Shown here one piece after another: positions 19,481 through 31,400 of a DNA stretch of 64,000 nucleotides (positions are counted from its first letter, which is position 1; the number at the start of each line of letters is the position of its first letter). The DNA is taken from contig NC_060024.1 of the NCBI RefSeq assembly GCF_021134715.1, positions 6,510,001-6,574,000 of the forward strand. The letters are read 5' to 3'. A program made the translations under genes and the position numbers. Origin of the DNA: Daphnia pulex (lineage: Eukaryota > Arthropoda > Branchiopoda > Diplostraca > Daphniidae). The notes beneath the pieces are model-generated. The model was not told where the DNA came from, ran no database searches, and saw nothing but the letters and a program-made list of their open reading frames with translations.

Positions 19481-20283
19481 TCACCTGAAAGTCCATACAC
19501 TTTCGGTGAATTTTCCATCTCGCTTGTCTCGCCAAGTGTACACGTCCCAGAGCGAACCTTTATAGCGTCCCAGGAATTTCGAGGCGTAAAGGTATTCCTC
19601 GTATGCGACGCTTTGAATGGTGAAACCGTCGGCCCCGTACGGCTCGATCCTCCACTCTTCGGCCGAACCGGACGGGTCCGGTCTCATGGCGATGGGTCGT
19701 CGCCAGGAATAAGATTCCTCGTCCGTCACGGCGCTCATGTAGTGATTGGTCCGGCCATCTTTTATGCGGAAGCGTCTCGCTTCGTCGACGGGTTCAAGCG
19801 TCCAGGGAAACGAGTAGCGGTAGATCCATGACGTGTAGTAGACGGCCGTCGGCGATCCGAACAGATAATATTTGGGGCTCTTGGCGTTTTCGATGATGAC
19901 GGTTTCCTTCCAGAGGAGGACTTTGAGGCGGGCCGGCAGCCATTTGTCGCGCACCTGCTCCATCTTGGCCCGCCACACCTTGCTGAGACGTCCACTGCTC
20001 GTCGGCGGGGCATCCAGCACCTGTTTGACGTGGAAGGCCATCGTCAGGGCGTCGTTGGTGTCCGTTCGGTTCTCACTCCGCAAGCGAGAAAACTGATTGT
20101 AAAGCTCTTCGGCCGACTTGTCTATGTTGCTCACCGACCAGCCTTATTATTTTTATTAAAATGTTAAGAATATGAATTTGGATTAATTTATTTAGAGAGT
20201 CTAATCTTACTATCGCCATGGCGCACCCAGATCAGCAGCACTATCACCATGAGCATCCAAACGCAGCAGCGAGATGGTAACAT
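19481..20283 (-). CDS. small secreted protein, beta-trefoil-like repeats
   Basis: Two exons join in phase on the minus strand: 20,283-20,211 and 20,142-19,481, with a 68-bp intron (donor GTAAGA, acceptor AATAATAAG). The product is 244 residues ending at TGA 19,481-19,483. Exon 1 encodes an obvious signal peptide (MLPSRCCVWMLMVIVLLIWV). An N-terminal helical part with ELYNQFSRLR follows. The C-terminal about 130 residues hold repeated beta-type motifs (WTLEP, FRIKDG, YMSAV, WRIEP, FTIQSV, EYLYAS, VYTWR, SVWTFR). Spaced aromatic W-x-I/L-E-P and Y-L-x-A units resemble beta-trefoil proteins, but I do not recognise the family for certain. The long frame alone starts at a GTG, so the ATG exon found upstream settles the start. 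Confidence 0.75.
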
Positions 20284-20375
20284 GATATCTCTAGTCCGAA
20301 AACCAGAACACAGCAGTTAAAATATTTCTGTAGCGATGATCGACCGGACAGGACAGCAGCACTCAACTGCTATTG

Positions 20376-20390
20376 ACCTTCTAGAACGTT
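20376..20390. promoter_or_regulatory. heat-shock-element-like motif upstream of the secreted gene
   Basis: TTCTAGAA (20,379-20,386) is a perfect TTCnnGAA pair with a partial third unit (CGTT) beside it. It lies about 95 bp upstream of the start codon at 20,283. Binding is not shown; short palindromes of this kind also occur by chance. Confidence 0.25.
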
Positions 20391-20399
20391 GGGGAAATT

Positions 20400-21133
20400 T
20401 TTTATCAAATAAAATTGGAAAAAAATCTTAATTATTTTCGCCAAATTTCCGCAAGCAGGAGCTATCTACTTAATAATATAATTAGGATATTTCAAGAAAT
20501 AGAGAAAATGTTATATAACAGTCAAAATACTTTACTTTGGTGGTATTAAATAATCCCGCACTTTTAGGAAGGCACTTTGAGGGTCCACGGCCGAAGATCA
20601 ACTGACGAGGCAACGGATGTGCTGTTGACGTCCAACTGATGAGGCTACTATCATATAAATTATATAGAGTAAGAACAAATGAAGAACATCCGTATATCAA
20701 GTATCAAACAACAAGTGGATTAGGCCAACGTCTTGGTATTTTATGGCAATGTTTACGGTTTTTCATAGACGTATGTTAATATAAAATAAAGAAGCACCAT
20801 ATAAACTTCTGCGATCTGTTTATCCGTCTCTATATGCAAGACATCTTGAATATAATACAAAGAAAAAATAATTTTTGCTCTTTATTAATTATTCCCGTAA
20901 TTTATTCTTAATTAATAACTTAACGCATTTGTTCTAATAGGGCATGTTTACCACTCCTACGATAATAAAAAAATGAGAACAAGCGACAATACCGCGGGAT
21001 GAGATAGAAGGGGGAAATTGGCTAAAGTAATAAATTCAAAATATAGGCCTACTTCAAAATCCACTATAGGCCTATATAAAATGTTATATATCCATTTATC
21101 CCTTTGTTAATTGGATATTTGCCACTCCACGAA
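20400..21133. other. non-coding spacer
   Basis: AT-rich, with two TAGGCCTA motifs near 21,046 and 21,068. No coding region or structured RNA is recognised. Confidence 0.5.
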
Positions 21134-21868
21134 GGGGAGAACGGGGAAATTGAGGTAGTGTGTAACTTGGCACCGACCGTTTTTTCCTCTTGCGATCGAG
21201 AGATTGCATTTTAAAAATTACCAGTTATAGTTTTTAATAATGCGGACCTTAAAAAAAAATACGGAAATAGTACATGTAGTATGGAAACAACAAATTAAAT
21301 AGTTTTTTTGGCCCTTAAATCGTGTCGTCCATTTCGTTTTCTTTTTTCTTTTGTGGACTTCCCTAGTTAGCTAAAAATTTACCAAAAATATGTTTCTAAA
21401 TTCAATTTTTATTTATTTTTATTGACAAAATTGTTGCTTGAAAACGCAATAATAACAAAAACACCTTTTCTCGGGGCAACTTGTGTTGCTGGGTTAGAGA
21501 TGGGAGGGAAAATTTTTCAGAAAATTTAGTTGATGACGCCATCGCCAGGTATTCTTTTAGCCCGTAAGAATAACATGGGCCATCCTACCCCGCGTTCATG
21601 AGCATTTTGCCCCTCGACTCGACCCACCTTCCCGCATCCAGTTCCATGCGATAGTGCGCTATATAAATTGAGACATACATACACATCCTCCTTCATTTTC
21701 AAAGCGCTTTTTGTTTTATACAAAGCAAATTGTCATACATTATAAATAAGCTTTTGATAGCTAATTTTTTCCTCTCTTTTTAAGCCTGACGGGGATAAAA
21801 AATATTGAAAAACAAAGAAGTGGGGGCTCAAAAACAAAAAAAAAACGACAACTAGTACTACTCTCCCA
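21134..21868. mobile_element. degenerate TIR element, copy 2 (inverted relative to copy 1)
   Basis: Homologous over about 700 bp, in reverse orientation, to 15,641-16,333, with an extra insertion of about 40 bp near 21,640-21,680. The left end GGGGAGAACGGGGAAATTGA and the right end (reverse complement GGGAGAGTAGTACTAGTTGT) are worn versions of the family terminus. No transposase is encoded. Confidence 0.65.
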
Positions 21869-21887
21869 TATTAAGGAACATCCCCTG

Positions 21888-22012
21888 AAGGAACTAAACG
21901 TTAAAACCTTCAGGGAATGGCCCTTAATACGTAGAGTGGCATATATTCAATTACATAAATTATTTCAAAAGTAAGTCATGTTTGAAAATCTACTTTCATC
22001 ATTTTTGGTTTA
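21888..22012. repeat. detached partial unit of the 190-bp satellite
   Basis: The phrases AATACGTAGAGTGGCA, TTTCAAAAG and ATGTTTGAAAATCTACTTTC match the 190-bp unit found from 22,212. About 200 bp of unrelated sequence separates this partial copy from the array. Confidence 0.6.
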
Positions 22013-22211
22013 AATTTTCTGATTTTTTTATTGTAAAAAAAAACAAAACATGAACGGTATCATCTTTCGGCTCAAAAGATAGCTGGTGGAAGAAGTAACA
22101 AAGCTCATTTGGATTTTTATGTTCTTTATGTCCCTTTTGCCCAATTGATTATCCCCTGAAGCTTTTAACGTGGAATTTTCGTCTGGGTAACACGATTTTT
22201 TACCTCGGCAA

Positions 22212-22880
22212 ACTCGGAATGTTTTTTTGTTGACATTTTCGTGTTACGATTTTAAGATTTTCATAGTGTGCCACGGTCGAAATCCGCGTTGCCCAAACGA
22301 AAATTCAATTTTAAAATCTTCTAGGGAGTGTCCAAAATACTAAGAGGGGCAAATATTCCATTACCCTATATGATTTCAAAAGTTATTCATGTTTGAAAAT
22401 CTACTTTCATCATTTTTTGTTGACATTTTCGTGTTACGATTTCAAGATTTTCATAGTGTGCCACGGTCGAAATCCGGGTTACCCAAACAAAAATTCAACT
22501 TTTACAACTTCAGAGGAGTGTCCATAATACGTAGAGGGGCAAATATTCCATTACCCTATAGGATTTCAAAAGTTATTCATGTTTGAAAATCTACTTTCAT
22601 CATTTTTTGTTGACATTTTCGTGTTACGATTTCAAGATTTTCATAGTGTGCCACGGTCGAAATCCGCGTTACCCAAACGAAAATTCAACTTTAACACCTT
22701 CAGAGGAGTGTCCATAATACGTAGAGGGGCAAATATTCCATTACCTCATAGGATTTCAAAAGTTATTCATGTTTGAAAATCTACTTTCATCATTTTTTGT
22801 TGACATTTTCGTGTTACGATTTCAAGATTTTCATAGTGTGCCACGGTCGAAATCCGCGTTACCCAAACGAAAATTAAACT
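22212..22880. repeat. 190-bp tandem satellite, about 3.5 copies
   Basis: ATGTTTGAAAATCTACTTTC occurs at 22,389, 22,579 and 22,769, exactly 190 bp apart. Flanking sequence such as TTGACATTTTCGTGTTACGA and GTGTGCCACGGTCGAAATCC is also repeated. Short frames of 65 codons in each unit are by-products: the period is not a multiple of three. Confidence 0.92.
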
Positions 22881-22885
22881 TTATT

Positions 22886-23745
22886 GTTCCGATTCAGAGT
22901 GATAATTACTTTCATAAATGATAGGAAAGGAATCCAGCACAACTTAAACATTTTAGGGTAAACGTTTGAGCAGTATTTTTTTTTACTTCATCGGCAATGC
23001 AACCTATGATGTATAAAGAGTTATCTTATGATTTATTGTAGAATAAAGTATTTTACACCGATTAAGATTGAAAATTTCTTTTATAAATGATAGTAAAGGT
23101 ATCTAGCACGATTTGAAACATTTTAGGTAAAACTTTTGAATAGTATTTTTGATTTTTCTACAACGCCAAAGCAACCTATGACTTATAAAGAATTATCTCA
23201 TGGTTTTGTGGTAGAATATGGTATTCCAAACCGATTCAGAATTATAATTACCTTTATAAATGATAGGAAATGTAACAGCACGATTTGAAAAAAGTTTTAG
23301 GGTAAACTTTTGAGCACTATTTTTTGTTTTACTTAAACGCCAATGCAACCTATGACATATAAAGAGTTATATTTTGGTTTTATTGTAGAATACAATATTT
23401 TTCACCGATTCAGAGTGATAATTACTTTTATAAATGATAGGAAAGGAATCCAGCACAATTTTAAACATTTTAGGGTAAACATTTGAGCAGTATTTTTTGG
23501 TTTACTTCAACGCCAATGCAACCTATGATTAATAAAGAGTTATCTTGTGATTTTATTTTAGAATAGAGTATTTTACACCGATTCAGAGTGATAATTACTT
23601 TTATAAATGAAAATAAAGGTATCTAGCACGATTTGAAACATTTTAGGTTAAACTTTTGAAAAGTATTTTTGATCTTTCTACAACGCCAAAGCAACCTATG
23701 ACTTATAAAGAATTATCTCGTGGTTTTATTGTAGAATATTTAAGG
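22886..23745. repeat. about 172-bp tandem satellite with higher-order A-B-C-A-B order
   Basis: CCGATT-A/C-AGA starts units at 22,889, 23,058, 23,231, 23,404 and 23,578 (periods 169-174 bp). Units 1 and 4 share GGAATCCAGCACAA and GAGCAGTA. Units 2 and 5 share AAGGTATCTAGCACGATTTG and TTTCTACAACGCCAAAG. Unit 3 differs from both, so the array repeats in a three-unit higher-order pattern. Confidence 0.88.
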
Positions 23746-23913
23746 TGATTGAATCAATAAATTCATAAAAATATTCATGAAGGAATAGAAATTTGAACAA
23801 GGTTGACCATGGAATAATCAGAAAATGTCAACCAAAAGTGATGAAAGTACCTACATCTTCAACCTTGGATAACTTTTAAATAAATATTAAAGAGCGACTT
23901 GACCCTGGGCCTT

Positions 23914-23934
23914 GTAGCCCCACTCTCGCCTATA
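23914..23934. repeat. solitary TIR-like terminus
   Basis: Reverse complement GGCGAGAGTGGGGCTACAAG resembles the termini of the neighbouring elements. A partner end was not found, so the satellites to its left may lie inside a broken element. Confidence 0.4.
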
Positions 23935-23953
23935 TAATTATATATCAGCATTA

Positions 23954-24656
23954 GGGGAGAGGGGGGCTAGTTGGCAGGTGGGGTAAGTTGCATTTTGCTA
24001 TTTAGACCCCTTACAGACCAAAACAAATCAAGCCTTTTACACCAAATATGAAAGACAACACCCAGATTGCTCACACAAAATTTCAAAAGTATACGACTTC
24101 CCCAACAGGAGTTATAGCAAAAAGAAAAAAAAAACGTAAAAAAGTTTTTTTTTTGCCCTCTCAGCACTTTTCCTTTTTCTCATAGTATAAAACTCTAAGA
24201 GTGTCAGAAAACCCAAGCAAAAAAGAATTAATGTTTGTCTTATTTTTAAAAGAAACCCCACATTTCTACATTAAAAAGTTATTTAGTTATCAATTTATTT
24301 GTTCGAAAAGCACCCTGTGGGGTTAGTTGTCAGAAATGTTGAGGGGCATGTTGGCATAAAGATTTCTCACGAGATGCTAGTTGCAAGTTTTCAAAATTCG
24401 ACCTAGAAATTTTGGAGCAATGGAGAATCGTCAGCTGCCAACTTACCCCGTAGGTGGGGCAAGTTGGCAGACTTTTTTTTGCAATTTTTCTCAATTTCAC
24501 AATTTCGTGTAAATGAACATTGTAAACAAATACGATAAATTCATAGAGAATTTAAATCTGAATCTGATTCATTCATTCAATTTGCAAAACGTGTGGTCAA
24601 AAAATTCAAATTAATTCACAAAAAGTGACCCTGCCAACTAGCCCCCCTCTCCCCCT
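23954..24656. mobile_element. TIR element with well-preserved termini (MITE-like)
   Basis: The left end GGGGAGAGGGGGGCTAGTTG, continuing GCAG, is matched by the reverse complement of the right end with one extra G. TA lies outside both ends (left 23,952-23,953, right 24,657-24,658). Subterminal GTGGGG(C/T)AAGTTG repeats occur near both ends (about 23,980 and 24,455). The 703-bp body has no transposase. It is the best-preserved member of the family in the window and so probably the youngest. Confidence 0.78.
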
Positions 24657-24658
24657 AT

Positions 24659-25410
24659 AAATAGATATAGTACATTCAATAGCAATAATGCATTCTTTAC
24701 GAATTTTAATATATCATGTCAAACAATTTATTGTGATGTTAACACTTGATTTGGATTATACATCATTCATTTGGTTCAGATTTATTCCCATTCCATCAAA
24801 ACCATTTCTCTTGTATATTCATAGTGATTAATCGTCTATATACATATAACACCCAGGATCGTTAGAATTTACGTATACCATTAAATGGGGTTCAAACTTT
24901 CCCTGTAATATGACCAGTACAGCATATAAACATGAATTGAGTACTATTGAAAAATAATAATTTGAATTATTACGAGAATAAAGATCACAAAGGACATGAC
25001 GTAATAGATGTAATGAAATTTTATGGGTCAGACAGACAGACGCAAATATATAACATCAATCATTTGTGGAATGCTGCGATGGTGATTGGATCTCTTTTTC
25101 GAATCAACATTTAATTCAAACATTATTTGATAACAAAATACAGTGGCGGAATTCAAATAAATATGGAATATTTATCAAAAGGTGGCGAACAATAATATAT
25201 ACGGCGTGATGTATAATTAATATAATATAATAAGTTGATTGAGATTGAGCCTGCTGGGATATATAAATATAGCCTATAGACAGTGTCGTCTGTAATGAAA
25301 TGATGACTGGGGTATTATTTTGATAATACGGACATTATTGGATTTATATGTGATTATATTACAAAATGATGATTTTGTGCTGCGCTGCAATACACATGTA
25401 ATATATGTAG
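24659..25410. other. non-coding spacer downstream of the receptor gene
   Basis: AT-rich, no gene seen. It would contain the 3' UTR of the receptor, but I see no clear minus-strand AATAAA close to the stop. Confidence 0.45.
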
Positions 25411-28400
25411 CTAGAGGATGTCGGCTGAATTGGGAGCCTTGGAGACGATGATGCCGAGTGACTGGAGTTTGTAATAAGCTTCGTTATTGACGCTGTCCAA
25501 AGAAGCAGCAGCCAAGTCGTCCCCGTGCTGCTGTTGGTCGTCGTTATTACTCAGCCGGACGATGCTGCCGGGCGCGGTGGCAGATTGACTCAATCGCAGG
25601 CCGACGGCCGGACTGTCGTCGGTCAATAATCCGACAGACGGTGAAGACGACGGCGATGCTGCTGTTGAGAGGAGAGTAGTGCTGCGGTTAATATTGGTCC
25701 CGCCGAGGTTGATGATGATGTCGGCCGCGTCCTCCTCATCGGCCACCCGCTTCTCTGTGATGCTGGCCCAGCGTCGATGAGGCCAACTGGGAGGACTGGC
25801 CTCATCATCTTCGACACTTTCGCTACTTTCGCTCGATTTCTTCCTATTATATTGATTTTTTTTCAAATGTATTCGATAATTGAAAGTTGATTCATTTTAA
25901 ATGTTTCAATATAGGTCTATACCTCAAATTGGAATTATGGTTGTTGCTGATGACGTACAGGTCAATTTCGTCCGTTTGGACCTCGACGGAACGTTTCAAA
26001 TCAAGCACTTGTCTGGGGCTCTTTAGCTCTCTCAAACTATTGGAATTGGCCTCTGAAATGAAATAATCAAATCATTCCAAAAAATGAATGAATGAAATTT
26101 AAATAGATATTATAAATAACCTGCAGCTAGATCGAGTTGACTTCCAAAGGCTCGACGGAGAAACGTCATGTTGGATCGACTCTTGTCGCCGTTGTTGAAC
26201 TGATGGGACGACATCCCATGTTGATGGGGCCCTTTACTCTCCCTATTGTTACGAAACATAAATGTTGTATCAATTAAATTCTAACATTTGAGATACATTT
26301 TTCTGTATGTTTTACTCTGGCTGCTGCTGATGTGGCAATCGATTGGATGATGTCAATCGACTGACGATCCCGTGCCCATCTCCCCTATAATATACACAAT
26401 TTGCATATTTACTGCATCGTTTAAATTTCAATTCAATAAATATAATCAATTAATATTAATACCAGTTTGGCTGGTCGTGATTGATGATTGAGCTGCTCCG
26501 ATGGGTCGACTGAGTGGCGTGATTGCTGGAACTGCTGAACGCACTCGACTGGTGTGGATTATACTTCATCTAAATCAATCAACATCTCATCATAATTATA
26601 CAATGGCCTATAATATTATTATAAATATCTTATAACCAATTATATAATAATAATAATAATACCGTGCCGCCGACGATGTGGATGCGCAGGTCGGCCGAAG
26701 TGGTGAATGCCGATCGATTGTTCTTCTCCGGCTTGAAGATGATGATGTACAATTTGGGTCCGAAGAGGAGGACCAGAGTGACGACGGCGCTCAACGAGAC
26801 GCACATGCACAGGGTGATGGTCTTGGACTCGTTGCCGCTGAAGTAGATGGGCACGAAGGCCACCCAGATGACGCACGTCGTGTACATGGCGAAGCCGATG
26901 AATTTGGCCTCGTTGAAATTCTCCGGCAAATTGCGCGTCTTGACCGCGTACACGGTGCACATGCCGATCAGGAAGAAGTCGAAGCCCAGCGGAGCGATCA
27001 GACCCCTGGTCGTCGTGTCGCAGATGATGAGGACCCGCGAGCGAGACGGGAAAAACTTGACGGCGTCGGCCGGCTCCAGGATCAGCATGGAGACGATCAG
27101 CATCACCTCGACGCCGATCATGGCCATGGTGATGAGGATCTGGGCGGTGAGCGAGAGCCAGCGCGACTTACGCGTGCAGATGCGCTTCTTGCTGCCGGCC
27201 AGGATGCGAGCGATCCGGTTGGTCTTGGTCAGCAGGGCGGCGAAGATGAGCGAGAAGCTGAAGCCGGGCAAGATGCGCGACAGGGTGCAGCTGAGACGCG
27301 AGGGGACGGCCAGGAGCGGGAAAGTGGTCAGGTAGCACAAGGCCATGCCGACCAGGATGATGTAAGTCAATTCGCGGGTGGAGGCCTTGACGACGGGCGT
27401 GTTGTTGTGCCAGGCGAAGACGGCGGCCGTCGCCACCGTGGCCAGCAGGCCCACCACCGACAGAGTCACGGCCACGATCGATTGGGCGTCGCTCCACTTG
27501 CCAAACTCGGCCGCAATCTCTTTGCATTCTATTACATATAGCCGCGTGAAATAATAAATAATAGAATTGATTATATGTTTGGGTTTTATATTAGATGAGC
27601 GAGACTCATTTGCATGTGATTATATGTAAGAGGGGCGTTTGTTTGTTGTGGGTGTGTGGGTTCGGTGTGGACGTGCCGTGATTATCTTTTCCTATTCGAT
27701 CAAATGCTGATGTTCAGTTGATTGGAAAATGAAATGCAAACCAAGAGGCACATCAGCAGCAACGCCCCGCGACAGGTATTAAGTCCATTATCTTTATCGA
27801 TATTCTCGACACGTACTCTTTAGGAATTGTTAGATTCTCTTCTCTTTCTTATTAGATATAATAGATGTTAAGGTTGATTCCATCTCCGCCGCAGGGCAGT
27901 AGACTATGTGCTGTGCTGTCTATATAGCAAGCATGATGCACCATAAGTTTGAATACCGGAGGCTACGCTCAGCAGCACATTTTGCTCGATAATTTTATGC
28001 ATAGCGAAATAGCTAAAACTTTTTTAAAACGTATACGTGTGTAGGTCTACAGGAATAGCACATCAAACTTTTATTGTGCTGCGCTATGTACAGAGCTCTA
28101 TTGTTGCATGATGTGCGTCATCACTGACTAGCTGATGGCCTCTCGGCTTTTTGGCAAAAGGAAATCCGATGAAATATGATTATATGGAATATACATGTAT
28201 AAGCGTGTTGAATGAGCAGCAGCTAGAGAAAAGCTTTATATATGGCAGCATATTTAATATAATATATAATATTAATAGGCCTATACCGTTGGTGTGCAAG
28301 TCTGGCCAGTATCCCCACTGGCAATCCTGACAGGCCGTTTCGTTGAGGACTCGCTGGTGAGGCTCGCACGGAACGCATTGCCAGCAACAGCTCAACTCCT

Positions 28401-31400
28401 TTTGAATGATCTGCAATTGATGATGGGCGAGAGAGGTTTGATATTACAGCATATGTACATGTCTTATATTTTATATTATATATATGAGACTTGGAGACTT
28501 TCTCGTTTCAAACGTAGGTATTATTATAAGAGACGCTGACGTGCCCTATGGGCTCGATAAAAGTTGATTGGAAACGATTCCGGGAATGTATTGCTGCTGC
28601 TGTGTAATAATAGTAGAAACGCGGTCGAATTGTACACAGCATGTGACCGCGCCATCTTGTTATAGACATGGCCTGCAGCACTTGTGTGAAATTCTCGAGT
28701 ACATAGCAGCAGCTGTTGATATTATCCGAGTGAATGGAAAGAAAATATTATATATAGAACGAGTTGACACGTCAAACAGCACGTGTATAGGCCTATATGT
28801 ATACAGCACTGTATAGGCTACGCGATCGCAAACATTTGATGTGTGAAATCGTCTGTGAAGAAGATAAAGGGCGCCACTTTTTGAAAGCCCGTATACATAG
28901 GATGATGCTGTTGCACGGGTACACACAGCATTTCGATGTCAATTTGTACACAATAAAAAACCAAACAATTCGATGTGTTAAAATAGGAGATATGATATAG
29001 ACCTATATACTGTAATTGTAATTTAGTTATTCAACTTATATTCAATTATTGTATAGATATTTCAGATGTTATTTTCTGTATTTCCGTTGTTGGGAATTGC
29101 TAATGGTTAGAGAGGTGACGTCATGTGACAAATATTTAATGGTTCGCCTCTATACGACGATCCCTCCAAAGTTTCCCCTTATTGCATTACATCCCCTCAT
29201 GCAGGTGTCACGGTGACTGCAACAGTATAAATGGCGTTGGCGCGGTTGGCTGTTTGTTTTTTTTTTGTTTTACTTTTTGGCCTTTCTCCTGTTGTCTTTA
29301 TATACACTTATAATCTTATATAATACACGCACGTCTTGTGCTTTACTATGTCTGATTATACACAGACAAAATCAATTAACGACTTCCCTTATATTAGATG
29401 CGAGACGTTTATAAATATTAATATAATAATTAAAGGTCTACAAACCAAAAGAACATCATCATCAGCTGCTGTCAATTACGTAATATAGATATGGACGTGT
29501 TGTAGTAGATTTAATACTGGGGCAGGAACATTCTTTGATAGGCCTATAATACACTCCTCCCCCCAAAAAAAATAAAAATAAAAAGCTATCCAGCTATGTA
29601 TTTAATTCCGTTTAATTCTATGTAGTATATTATTCATCAAGTTGGAAATTCGTTATCTCCCACGTCAATTGATGAAAGTCAATATGCCATGGATTGACGT
29701 CGTCGGTGTCTTGTTTATCTACTATTATTATAGCTTAGTTCAGCAGGAGGGTTGAAATTGGGAAGTGTATCTAATATATAGCCAACAGTGCCAACACGCT
29801 GCTGTATATATCTTTGAAACAAAGAGAAGCTGCTTCCTCTCACATGTCTAATTAATTTATGGACAGATATATAGATAGCTATCCTGTTCGCTGAATTACT
29901 GCTGGAGGCACAATTGGATGAATACAACAGTCGACAGCTATATGATGTTGCTATAGCCCATTCTGCTCCTCTATATTTAATAATGTTTAGTTTTCTTTAT
30001 GAATTAGAGAGAGAGGCCTATATGATGCGCAGAGTTCAAAGGGACCAATTATAATCGCCTGGGATGTGATGCCTATGATGCCCCGCGGTCGTGGAGCTCA
30101 TCGCTTACATAATATTATTCGAGAGATGTTTTATTTCATCATATCTTAATTATTAAATATACAATTTCTCTCTAGAGAATTGAAATTATAAATAAATAAA
30201 AATAGTTGGTAAATAGATATTATATTTATAGAATTGTACCTTGATCTGTCCCCTTTGGCAGGGCTCCGAGCAGACGGAGGTGACCATTTTAGCCGGCCAG
30301 TCGGGCATGTCCAGCGTCCCGTTCCTCCAGCTGCCGATCTGGACGTAGCCGTACTGCTGTTGCTGGGCCTTATTATTATTATTATTTGGCTGCTGCTGAT
30401 GGCGCTGGTAGTTCATGATGTCGTACCAGCCGGGCGGGTTGCCATTCGAGTCGAACTGGACCGTCTCCGTCCCGTAGGCGAAACTCACATTCAACAAATG
30501 ATCCTTATAAAAACATAATCAATAATTATACTATATCAAATGACGCCGCAGATGTTTAATTCAAGATAATTATATACCCTTAAGAGAGAGCCATCTATCG
30601 GCAACATGGCCGGACACAGGCCTGAGCTGTTGGCCCCACAGAGGCTCTGCTGGAGGTGGTGCAAGGCCCAGGCCATGGCCATAGTCGCCTTGATGACGAA
30701 CCCCATTTTCGTGTCCTGCTTGTACCTGCCACGCAAACTCTCCTCGCCCGTGCACAGTTTCTTGCTGCTGCTGGGCGAAGAGATGAAGGGACTGCTGCTG
30801 CTGCTGATGGCGTTGGCTAGTGAGGACGGGCCTCGACGGGAGGTCAAAGTCCCGTTACTGGACTCGGCGGGAGCCGATAAAAGACAATCGAATCGATGCT
30901 CCCAGAATTCCTGGAACCAAGGGTTTCTGGCCCTGGTGAGCGCGTCCGGTTTGAGGGCGAAATAGTCGCGGTCGAACGAGGCCACCGGCGGCGAGTGGAT
31001 CCGGATGGAAATGCCGCCCTCCGCCTCGGCTTCGTAGCCTTGAACCACATCCAATCGATCCGCCCATCCATCACTAATCAATCAATTTCATTCATTTATC
31101 ATCTAATTTTGAATTGAAAAATGGATTATAATTTCAACCTGCCAACTAGAAGAAAGTGGCCGGTCTGGTTGAATCGGCGAATGGCTTTCAAGATGGCGTT
31201 GACGGTTTCGCCTTCACAGAAGCAGACGATGACCCTGGCCTTTGGCTCTTCCATAATCCTGGTCATGAGTCGGTCGTACTCGTGCTCGACGCCGTTGCTC
31301 AGGATCGAGTACTCCTTGGCCAGGCAGATGCCTTCCCGGTCGGCGTACTCCCGGAAGACCTGCAGGCCGCTCTCACCGTAACTGCCCTCGGTGCTGACGG

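Noticed and set aside
20581-20660. CTGACGAGG / CTGATGAGG words resembling a hammerhead ribozyme core
   Set aside because: No GAAA core segment and no pairing stems are present at the needed spacing.
22389-22776. Repeated 65-codon frames starting MFENLLSSFF
   Set aside because: They sit in a 190-bp satellite whose period is not a multiple of three and do not extend between units.
22212-23745. Regular repeats considered as a CRISPR array
   Set aside because: Units are contiguous 170-190 bp repeats without spacers, in a eukaryotic genome.
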